This document shows positions 1 to 5,094 of a stretch of 8,894 bases of DNA, one piece after another (position 1 is the stretch's first letter; each line of letters opens with the position of its first letter). The stretch is from assembly GCA_035505995.1 (NCBI GenBank), contig DATJQF010000082.1, positions 1 to 8,894 on the forward strand, given 5' to 3'. The translations under genes and the position numbers were made by a program. The DNA is from DATJQF01 sp035505995. GTDB lineage: Bacteria; Bacteroidota; Bacteroidia; Bacteroidales; FEN-979. The notes under the pieces are model-generated. The model searched no databases and was not told the DNA's origin. It was given only the letters and a program-made list of their open reading frames with translations.

Positions 1-16
1 TAACTTTATAATGTAA

Positions 17-610
17 TCAGGGGGTACGGGTATGGGGTCCCGTGGAATCCTTATGCTGTATTTTCCTGATAACCAACAGGGAAAGCGTTGCGAAAACAAT
101 TCCGATCAGGGTCCCTGCAGCCATTCCGGCCAGGGTGTCCCCGGGAAAATGCACCCCCAGGTAGATCCGGGTATAGGACATAAACAATGCCCACAGCAGG
201 GCAGGAATAAAAAACCACCGGTAAGTATCGCCGAGCACCAGGATCAGGAAAACCGCCACCGAGAAGGTGTTGGACGCATGCGCGGAATAGAAACCCCAGG
301 TACCTCCTTTATAGGCATTTACCAGGTGGACTTCCAGTCCCGTCTCCTGGGAGGGCCGGTAACGATGCGTTAAATCTTTCACAAGATTTGCAAGCTGGTC
401 GCTGGCCGTGATCATCAGGGCGGCAAAGAGCAGGATCCAAAGGCTTTGCCACCTGTATTTCCTGATGACGAGGTACAGAAAAACCAGGTAAACCGGGAGC
501 CAGAGAATGCCTTTGGTGGCTGTATACATCACCTGGTCGAAAAACGGGTTATGCATCCCGTTCAGGAAAAGGAAAATCTGGTGGTCGATATGATTGAGGA
601 ACCCGATCAT
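17..610 (-). CDS. PAP2-family membrane phosphatase (lipid phosphatase-like)
   Basis: This is a 197-residue membrane protein of the PAP2 / type 2 phosphatidic acid phosphatase superfamily, which removes phosphate from lipid phosphates or diphosphates at the membrane. All three signature motifs are visible, numbered from the start chosen here: K78 to R85-P86 (KxxxxxxRP), Y108-S-A-H111 in place of the usual PSGH, and R148 to H154 to D158 (RxxxxxHxxxD). H111, H154 and D158 would be the catalytic set. Hydrophobic stretches lie near residues 34-50, 56-72, 115-127, 132-146 and 160-182. The start at 610 begins 5 bases after the obgE stop. An upstream in-frame ATG at 646 would add 12 residues and overlap obgE by 31 bases, so it is less likely. 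The gene probably shares the obgE transcript. The substrate (undecaprenyl diphosphate, phosphatidate or phosphatidylglycerophosphate) cannot be told from sequence. Confidence 0.86.
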   Translation of the reverse strand: MIGFLNHIDHQIFLFLNGMHNPFFDQVMYTATKGILWLPVYLVFLYLVIRKYRWQSLWILLFAALMITASDQLANLVKDLTHRYRPSQETGLEVHLVNAYKGGTWGFYSAHASNTFSVAVFLILVLGDTYRWFFIPALLWALFMSYTRIYLGVHFPGDTLAGMAAGTLIGIVFATLSLLVIRKIQHKDSTGPHTRTP

Positions 611-615
611 AGTGT

Positions 616-1614
616 TCACGAATTGATCCGGACCAGTTCTTCCCAAAGCATTCTCTTCAGGCGGTTCAGCCCCGTGCGCTTGTGGGAAGAAATAAATATT
701 GCCGGCAGATCGGGCAACTCTTTTTTCAGTTCCCGCGTGATCTCTTCATCTGCGAGGTCCGCTTTCGTAACGGCCAGGATCCGGGTCTTATCCAGCAGGT
801 CGGGGTTGTATTGCCTCAGCTCGTGCAACAGGATCTCATATTCCTTGCGGATATCCGGGCTGTCGACCGGAACCATGAACAGCAATACCGAATTCCGTTC
901 GATGTGCCGCAGGAACCGGAGGCCCAGTCCCTTGCCTTCATGGGCGCCTTCGATGATCCCGGGAATGTCGGCCATGATGAAGGAATGGCGGTGATCCGTT
1001 TTCACGATCCCCAGGTTCGGTACCAGGGTGGTGAAGGGATAATCGGCGATCTGGGGCTTGGCCGCGGAGATGACCGAAAGCAGGGTCGATTTCCCCGCAT
1101 TGGGAAACCCAACCAGTCCTACATCCGCCAGCAGCTTCAGCTCGAGGATCTTCCATCCTTCCTGCCCGGGTTCGCCCGGCTGGGCAAATTTCGGGGCCTG
1201 GTGAGTGGCCGACTTGAAATGGTCATTCCCCAGTCCGCCCCTGCCTCCCGGCACCAGGACTACCGTTTCCCCGTCGGAGGTGACTTCACATTCCACACGG
1301 CCGGTCTCCGGATCCCTCGCAACCGTGCCGAGGGGCACTTCCAGGATGGCATCCTCGCCATCGGCCCCGGTCTTCAGTTGCTTTTGCCCGTTGCCCCCGT
1401 GACCGGCCCGGATATGCTTCGTGTATTTCAGATGGATGAGGGTCCAGAGCTGGCGGTTCCCTTTCAGGATGATATCCCCTCCCTTGCCTCCGTTCCCTCC
1501 GTCCGGTCCTCCCCGCGGATTACCCCGGGTGCGTAAAAAATGGACCGAACCGCTCCCGCCGTTCCCGGAGGCACAGAAGATCTTTACGTAGTCCACGAAA
1601 TTGGATTCTGCCAT
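616..1614 (-). CDS. obgE: Obg-family GTPase ObgE/CgtA
   Basis: This is a 332-residue GTPase of the Obg family, which acts in late 50S ribosomal subunit assembly and growth control. Residues 1-158 form the glycine-rich Obg domain, with dense G motifs around 17-46 and 68-88. The G domain follows: P-loop GFPNAGKST at 169-177, switch I threonines at 195-196, DIPG at 216-219, TKAD at 283-286 as G4, and an SSH-type G5 at 309-311. Two things differ from the E. coli and Bacillus proteins. G4 has Thr where Asn is usual, and the chain ends about 20 residues after G5, so there is no C-terminal OCT domain. From memory, both traits are common in Bacteroidota and do not suggest damage. The start fits the conserved Obg N-terminus. 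A PAP2 gene follows 5 bases downstream. A TAnnTTTG match at 1644-1651 lies 30 bases upstream of the start. Confidence 0.97.
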   Translation of the reverse strand: MAESNFVDYVKIFCASGNGGSGSVHFLRTRGNPRGGPDGGNGGKGGDIILKGNRQLWTLIHLKYTKHIRAGHGGNGQKQLKTGADGEDAILEVPLGTVARDPETGRVECEVTSDGETVVLVPGGRGGLGNDHFKSATHQAPKFAQPGEPGQEGWKILELKLLADVGLVGFPNAGKSTLLSVISAAKPQIADYPFTTLVPNLGIVKTDHRHSFIMADIPGIIEGAHEGKGLGLRFLRHIERNSVLLFMVPVDSPDIRKEYEILLHELRQYNPDLLDKTRILAVTKADLADEEITRELKKELPDLPAIFISSHKRTGLNRLKRMLWEELVRINS

Positions 1615-1643
1615 AGTTATTCGGAACCGGGTTATTTAATTCT

Positions 1644-1651
1644 CAAAGATA
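1644..1651 (-). promoter_or_regulatory. Predicted -7 promoter element for obgE
   Basis: The minus strand reads TATCTTTG, a full match to the Bacteroidota sigma-ABfr -7 consensus TAnnTTTG, 30 bases before the obgE ATG. Transcription would start at about 1637-1640, giving a leader of roughly 25 nt. No TTTG is seen at the expected -33 distance, so this is a half-supported prediction. Confidence 0.45.
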
Positions 1652-1705
1652 TAGCAATTTGAAATATTCAGCTGCCTGTATCTCCGAGAGAGGCAAAAAA
1701 CAATC

Positions 1706-1713
1706 TAACTTTG
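1706..1713 (+). promoter_or_regulatory. Predicted -7 promoter element for the GT-C-like gene
   Basis: The plus strand reads TAACTTTG, matching TAnnTTTG at every fixed position. It ends 29 bases before the ATG at 1743, which would give a leader of about 23 nt. No convincing -33 TTTG is visible. A dedicated promoter is expected here, because no plus-strand gene lies upstream in the window. Confidence 0.45.
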
Positions 1714-1742
1714 AAAGCCGGATCTATTCCAACTTCCGGTAA

Positions 1743-3275
1743 ATGTCACAGAGGAAGACCGTTGAATTTCTGAAAAAAGCAGATCCCGTTTACCTGCTGA
1801 TTCTTATTATCCTCATTTTTTACCGGATCCTGGTGCTGGTGGTATTCAATTTCAGGTACACCGACGGGGATCAAACCGTAATGTGGCAGGGACTCAGGGA
1901 TTTTTCGCAAGGGATCTTTCATGAACCAAGGTTTTACGGCCAGGGCTACAATTCCATGATCGAATCCCTGCTGGCGATGCCGCTCTATTGGCTGGGTCTC
2001 CCGGCCTATAAGGCCCTGCCGGTCATCACAAACCTGCTGGCAATCCTGCCATATGTGGTTCTTTCGGGGGGGGCCTTCCGGAAGGGCATGAAAATGCAGG
2101 CATACCTGATTCTTTCCTTATCCCTTTTCCTGGCCCCGCAGTACGATCTCATCACCTCCATCCCCCGGGGGTTCGTGACCGGGATCTTTTTCGCGTCATT
2201 GGGTGCCATTGCGGTATTCCATCCCGGGGACCGGAGATGGTTCCTGGTCTCCGGATTCCTTTTTGCTTTTGGATATGCCCTCAATCCAAACTCGCTCCTG
2301 ATCTCCTTCCCCTGCTTGTTGTACCTATTACTGGTCAACCTGAAAAGGCCGGGTTTTTATCTCCTGGCCGGGGCCGGGCTCCTAGTGGGGCTGATAGTTC
2401 ACGTACTGGCAAATTATTTCTACATTCTAAATCCCGCGTACGATCTTCACCATCTTTATCCTTCCGTATTTTCTTTCCGCCGGTGGTGGTCCGCATTCAG
2501 TAACCTCGATATCCATTTCAATTTTCTCACCCCGTTTTTCTGGAAAATGGGATGGCTTATCCTGCCCATCCTGACAATACTTGCCGGGGTCCTTTTTTAC
2601 CGGAAGCAATGGAGAGAAGTACTGGTGGTCCTTGTTTCGCTGGGGGTTCTTCTTGTCACCCTTGGCTATGACCGGATGTACATGGCGACTCCTTCGGTAT
2701 TTTTTTCCTATGCCCGGATGTACCTGGCTGTTCCAGTACTGCTGGCGATATTTATTACGTTTCTGCCTGTCAGCACCGGACGGACCAAATATCTCTTCCT
2801 GCTCCTGGTTGCCGGATTCGCCCTGCAGAAAACCTTCTTGCTGGAAAAGGTCATTCAAAAGGATATGAGTTCTTATGAGAAAATGGTAAACGTCTGTTCG
2901 ATCCCCGAGCTTCAGCGTGAATGCCGGAAACGGATGTGGGTAGCGGATAAATACCATCTCAGTCTCATTGTGGAATCCTGGAACCGCTACTATACCCTGG
3001 GCACTTACGGATGCCCCTTTTGCGAACCACGGTTCCCCAACACGCTGTATCCGTATTATGAAAGAAGGACCTGGCGGATGATGGAGGACGACAGACGGGT
3101 GTATCCGAACCTGATGATCGTGGGAATTGCTGAAAATACCGATTCACTTTTCAGGAAAAGCGCTGCCCTGAAAGTTGAAGTGTTCCGCCTGGGTGATTAC
3201 TATATTATCCGGAATAATCCCTACCCTGCCATCCCGTTGCTCCGTTCGCTGGGATTCACGATACGGCCATTCTGA
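1743..3275 (+). CDS. Polytopic membrane protein, GT-C glycosyltransferase-like
   Basis: This is a 510-residue integral membrane protein. Hydrophobic segments lie near residues 16-36, 74-86, 92-110, 117-131, 143-159, 166-181, 184-200, 204-228, 268-286, 292-307, 327-343 and 349-363. A mostly soluble C-terminal part of about 145 residues follows. The first loop after the first membrane segment carries T-D41-G-D43-Q and then, about 20 residues later, FYGQGY at 64-69. That is the arrangement of lipid-phosphosugar-dependent GT-C enzymes (ArnT/PMT type), where a loop-1 Asp is catalytic. The C-terminal part has C385, C394 and a CPFC motif at 424-427. An in-frame TAA directly before the ATG fixes the start. 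It lies opposite to adk and obgE, and its stop is 60 bases from the adk stop. The fold is inferred from motif and topology. The sugar donor, acceptor and pathway are unknown, and a membrane protein without enzymatic activity is possible. Confidence 0.72.
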   Translation: MSQRKTVEFLKKADPVYLLILIILIFYRILVLVVFNFRYTDGDQTVMWQGLRDFSQGIFHEPRFYGQGYNSMIESLLAMPLYWLGLPAYKALPVITNLLAILPYVVLSGGAFRKGMKMQAYLILSLSLFLAPQYDLITSIPRGFVTGIFFASLGAIAVFHPGDRRWFLVSGFLFAFGYALNPNSLLISFPCLLYLLLVNLKRPGFYLLAGAGLLVGLIVHVLANYFYILNPAYDLHHLYPSVFSFRRWWSAFSNLDIHFNFLTPFFWKMGWLILPILTILAGVLFYRKQWREVLVVLVSLGVLLVTLGYDRMYMATPSVFFSYARMYLAVPVLLAIFITFLPVSTGRTKYLFLLLVAGFALQKTFLLEKVIQKDMSSYEKMVNVCSIPELQRECRKRMWVADKYHLSLIVESWNRYYTLGTYGCPFCEPRFPNTLYPYYERRTWRMMEDDRRVYPNLMIVGIAENTDSLFRKSAALKVEVFRLGDYYIIRNNPYPAIPLLRSLGFTIRPF

Positions 3276-3335
3276 GAAGTACAGTTCCTTCCCGCCCGGG
3301 AGAAAATCAATACGGCTGAAGGGCCGATAAGGTCA
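3276..3335. other. Convergent intergenic region, no strong terminator
   Basis: This 60-base gap separates the ends of the GT-C-like gene and adk. It holds two weak hairpins: TTCCC at 3289-3293 with GGGAG at 3298-3302 (4-base loop, one G-T pair), and CGGC at 3313-3316 with GCCG at 3323-3326 (6-base loop). Neither is followed by a T run on either strand. Either could be a poor bidirectional terminator, but neither is a standard intrinsic one. Confidence 0.3.
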
Positions 3336-3911
3336 TCACGGAACTCCCGGTCCAATCGCTGTAACGAGCGCCAGGAAGATCTCTTCAATGCTGCCGATAC
3401 CCATAACTTCTTTGAAGAGACCCCTGCCTTTATAGTAATCGATCAGCGGGCGGGTATGCTGGTGATATTGCACCAGCCGGTTTTTGATCACCTCCTCCGT
3501 ATCGTCTTTTCTCCCCTGCTCCTGCGCCCGGTTCAGCAGCCGCCTCACCAGCTCCTGTTCATCCACTTCCAGCGAAAGCACCAGCGAAACTTTCTGCCCC
3601 AGCTTGTCGAACATCTTATCCAGCTCTTTAGCCTGGTTCAGGGTGCGGGGAAAGCCGTCGAGCACGAATCCCTTTGAATCCTTATGCCTGAGGAATACCG
3701 ATTCCATCAGCTCGATCAGCAACTCATCCGAAACGAGATGCCCGGCTTCCATGACGGATTTCACTTTCAGTCCCAGTGGCGTTCCCCGGCTGACTTCCGA
3801 TCGCAATATATCCCCGGTGGAAACATGCACCCAGCCGAATTTCTCCGCGATCTTCACGGCCTGTGTTCCTTTTCCGGCACCGGGAGGGCCAAATAGAATG
3901 AGGTTGAACAT
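3336..3911 (-). CDS. adk: Adenylate kinase
   Basis: This is a 191-residue cytosolic adenylate kinase that interconverts ATP + AMP and 2 ADP. The P-loop GPPGAGKGT is at residues 9-17, the AMP-binding STGDILR segment at 32-38, and DGFPRTLNQA at 84-93. The LID region is short, with R and DD residues around 128-145, and lacks the four-Cys zinc site. This is the short-lid form common in Bacteroidota. It lies downstream of hpt on the same strand, separated by 88 bases containing an 8-base repeat array that almost touches the ATG. The bases just before the ATG are C-rich (AACCACC), with no Shine-Dalgarno sequence. I find no TAnnTTTG match in the hpt-adk spacer, so adk is probably carried on the hpt transcript. 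The usual downstream partner obgE is displaced by an oppositely read gene. Confidence 0.97.
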   Translation of the reverse strand: MFNLILFGPPGAGKGTQAVKIAEKFGWVHVSTGDILRSEVSRGTPLGLKVKSVMEAGHLVSDELLIELMESVFLRHKDSKGFVLDGFPRTLNQAKELDKMFDKLGQKVSLVLSLEVDEQELVRRLLNRAQEQGRKDDTEEVIKNRLVQYHQHTRPLIDYYKGRGLFKEVMGIGSIEEIFLALVTAIGPGVP

Positions 3912-3912
3912 G

Positions 3913-3984
3913 GTGGTTTGGGGGTTTAGGGGTTTAGGGGGTTAAGGGTTTAGGGGTTTAAGGGTTTAAGAGTTTATGGGTTTA
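3913..3984. repeat. Tandem 8-base repeat, consensus GGGGTTTA, 9 units
   Basis: Nine consecutive units of exactly 8 bases start at 3913, 3921, 3929, 3937, 3945, 3953, 3961, 3969 and 3977. Units 2, 3 and 6 are exactly GGGGTTTA, and units 5 and 7 are AGGGTTTA. The others differ from the consensus at one or two positions (GTGGTTTG, GGGGGTTA, AGAGTTTA, TGGGTTTA). Spacing is perfect although bases vary, so the array is not a simple homopolymer slip. On the plus strand, six closely spaced runs of at least three G occur between 3920 and 3964, with loops of 4-5 bases, a pattern able to form a G-quadruplex. On the minus strand, which matches the adk mRNA, it reads TAAACCCC, so eight of the nine units carry TAA. 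With an 8-base period these stops fall in all three frames. The array ends one base short of the adk start codon. Confidence 0.9.
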
Positions 3985-3995
3985 AAGAATATTTT

Positions 3996-4011
3996 TTCGC
4001 TATTTCGCTAT
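3996..4011. repeat. Two tandem 8-base units TTCGCTAT at the hpt 3' end
   Basis: Two perfect copies of TTCGCTAT (3996-4003 and 4004-4011) are followed by a degenerate third unit, TTGATAGA (4012-4019). Read on the minus strand, they encode the final residues I-A-K and the TAG stop of hpt. The unit length equals that of the GGGGTTTA array 12 bases away, although the sequences are unrelated. Confidence 0.7.
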
Positions 4012-4536
4012 TTGATAGAGATTCCTCAGGTTCCTGCCATACCCGTCGTAATCCAGCCCGTATCCCACGACAAACCGGTTAGGGATCTCCAACCCGAGGT
4101 AATCGATGGGGAAGGTTTTCTTAAAGGCTTCCGGCTTGAAGAACAAAGCGGCGAGCTTCAGGTCCGAAGGATTCCTGGATTTCAATTGTTCCAGGACATG
4201 ATCCATCGTGATCCCGGTATCCACGATATCTTCCACGACGATCACGTTTCTGCCGCTGATATTCTCTTTAAGCCCGAGCAGCTCCTGAACCTTCTGGGTG
4301 GAAGCGGTCCCCGAATAGGATTCATATTTCACAAAGGAGATCCTGCAGGGCAGGGTGATCCGCCGCAGCAGGTCGGCGGCGAAGACAAACGAGCCGTTCA
4401 GGATCCCGATGAAAAGAATATCCTTTCCTTTATAATCCGTATTGATCCGGTCGGCGATCCTCTGAACCGCCCCGTCAATCTCTGCTGAAGATAACAGGAG
4501 CTCAAATACCCGGTCTTTGACGGTCACTTTCTGCAT
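4000..4536 (-). CDS. hpt: Hypoxanthine phosphoribosyltransferase
   Basis: This is a 178-residue type I phosphoribosyltransferase that joins PRPP with hypoxanthine (and probably guanine) to make IMP or GMP in purine salvage in the cytosol. The PRPP-binding signature VIVVEDIVDTGIT is at residues 98-110, with the acidic pair E102-D103. The flexible-loop SYSGTA is at 74-79, the ILNGSF segment at 45-50, and K134 matches the base-contacting lysine region. The VVGYGLDYDGYGRNL tail at 156-170 is typical of bacterial HPRT. The frame stays open to 4653, but M at 4536 gives the family's normal length and N-terminus and avoids overlap with purE. The last residues I-A-K and the stop are encoded within a short 8-base repeat. 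hpt is the first gene of the minus-strand hpt-adk pair and is divergent from purE. Confidence 0.96.
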   Translation of the reverse strand: MQKVTVKDRVFELLLSSAEIDGAVQRIADRINTDYKGKDILFIGILNGSFVFAADLLRRITLPCRISFVKYESYSGTASTQKVQELLGLKENISGRNVIVVEDIVDTGITMDHVLEQLKSRNPSDLKLAALFFKPEAFKKTFPIDYLGLEIPNRFVVGYGLDYDGYGRNLRNLYQIAK

Positions 4537-4542
4537 GACATT

Positions 4543-4550
4543 CAAAATTA
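4543..4550 (-). promoter_or_regulatory. Predicted -7 promoter element for hpt
   Basis: The minus strand reads TAATTTTG, a full match to TAnnTTTG. A TTTG at 4573-4576 (minus strand) sits 22 bases upstream, close to the usual spacing for a -33 element. The element ends only 6 bases before the hpt ATG, so transcription from it would give a leaderless or nearly leaderless mRNA. This is either real or a sign that another promoter serves hpt. Confidence 0.5.
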
Positions 4551-4554
4551 TCAG

Positions 4555-4562
4555 TATTTTTG
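4555..4562 (+). promoter_or_regulatory. Predicted -7 promoter element for purE
   Basis: The plus strand reads TATTTTTG, matching TAnnTTTG, 23 bases before the purE ATG. The predicted leader is about 18 nt. The -33 position holds only a weak TTTCTG (4528-4533), inside the hpt coding region. Confidence 0.5.
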
Positions 4563-4585
4563 CTCTGTCCCGCAAAAGTAACGAA

Positions 4586-5092
4586 ATGGAAGCAAAAGTC
4601 AGCATCATCATGGGCAGCACTTCCGACCTGCCGGTCATGGAAGCGGCGGCCAAATTCCTGAATGAAATGCAGATCCCGTTCGAGATGAATGCGCTCTCGG
4701 CTCACCGTACCCCGGAAAAAGTGGAAGAGTTCGCCAAAGGGGCTTTGGGAAGGGGAGTCCGGGTGATCATTGCCGGGGCCGGAATGGCCGCCCACCTTCC
4801 CGGCGTGATTGCCGCCATGACCACCCTGCCGGTGATCGGCGTCCCGATCAAAGCTTCCCTCGAGGGACTGGATGCGGCGCTGGCGATCCTGCAGATGCCC
4901 CCGGGGATCCCCGTTGCCACAATGGCCATCAACGGCGCCCAGAACGCGGGAATCCTGGCCGCAGAGATCCTCGCCCTTTCCGATGCCGCCCTGCAGAAAA
5001 AACTGGCCGCCTTCAAGGAAGACCTGAAGAAGAAGATCGTTAAAGCAAATGAAGAGCTGGGGTCGGTAAAGTACGAATTTAAGGTCGGCTGA
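4586..5092 (+). CDS. purE: N5-carboxyaminoimidazole ribonucleotide mutase (PurE)
   Basis: This is a 168-residue PurE enzyme, which moves the carboxylate from N5-CAIR to C4 to form CAIR in de novo IMP synthesis. The phosphate and active-site segments are clear: GSTSDLP at 10-16, SAHRTP at 38-43 with the catalytic His40, GAGMAAHLPGV at 64-74, and GVPIKASLEGLDA near 85-97. A QMPPGIPVATMAI block follows at 103-115. Length and motifs fit class I (mutase) better than class II AIR carboxylase, but no purK is in view to confirm this. The frame extends upstream to 4517. The ATG at 4586 was chosen because it matches the family N-terminus and leaves room for the promoter between it and hpt. Its stop is 2 bases from the stop of the convergent methyltransferase gene. 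Confidence 0.95.
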   Translation: MEAKVSIIMGSTSDLPVMEAAAKFLNEMQIPFEMNALSAHRTPEKVEEFAKGALGRGVRVIIAGAGMAAHLPGVIAAMTTLPVIGVPIKASLEGLDAALAILQMPPGIPVATMAINGAQNAGILAAEILALSDAALQKKLAAFKEDLKKKIVKANEELGSVKYEFKVG

Positions 5093-5094
5093 TT

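Larger units (their letters stand above)
1615..1742. promoter_or_regulatory. Divergent intergenic region between obgE and the GT-C-like gene
   Basis: These 128 bases separate two divergently read genes. The region is more AT-rich than its flanks. It contains one match to the Bacteroidota -7 element TAnnTTTG facing each gene: TATCTTTG on the minus strand (1644-1651) and TAACTTTG on the plus strand (1706-1713). I see no clear TTTG at the -33 position for either. A 5-base inverted repeat (CCGGA at 1718-1722, TCCGG at 1735-1739) would fall in the short leader of the plus-strand gene, ending 3 bases before its ATG. There is no Shine-Dalgarno-like sequence before either start. Confidence 0.55.
4537..4585. 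promoter_or_regulatory. Shared divergent promoter region hpt / purE
   Basis: This 49-base spacer lies between the start codons of a purine salvage gene and a de novo purine gene. Two TAnnTTTG elements point in opposite directions only 4 bases apart: 4543-4550 toward hpt and 4555-4562 toward purE. Two RNA polymerases could not occupy both at once. I see no Shine-Dalgarno-like sequence and no obvious operator palindrome. Confidence 0.6.

Noticed and set aside
682..1536. Long open frame on the plus strand opposite obgE (284 codons)
   Set aside because: Its translation resembles no family and it lies entirely across a well-supported GTPase gene. It is a shadow frame of biased codons.
3276..3335. 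Bidirectional intrinsic terminator between the GT-C-like gene and adk
   Set aside because: The two stems are only 4-5 base pairs and neither is followed by a T run on either strand.
3913..3984. CRISPR array or true telomere
   Set aside because: Units are 8 bases with no spacers, and the array lies inside a chromosome-like gene cluster, not at a molecule end.
3985..3999. Separate adk promoter between hpt and the repeat array
   Set aside because: The minus strand has an AT-rich TATTCTTTA but no match to TAnnTTTG and no -33 partner.
4517..4585. Upstream extension of purE to an ATG at 4517
   Set aside because: The added 23 residues lie over the start of hpt and over the promoter-like element. 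MEAKVSIIMGS at 4586 is the family N-terminus.
4537..4653. Upstream extension of hpt to an ATG at 4653
   Set aside because: It would add 39 residues not seen in HPRT proteins and overlap the purE coding start.
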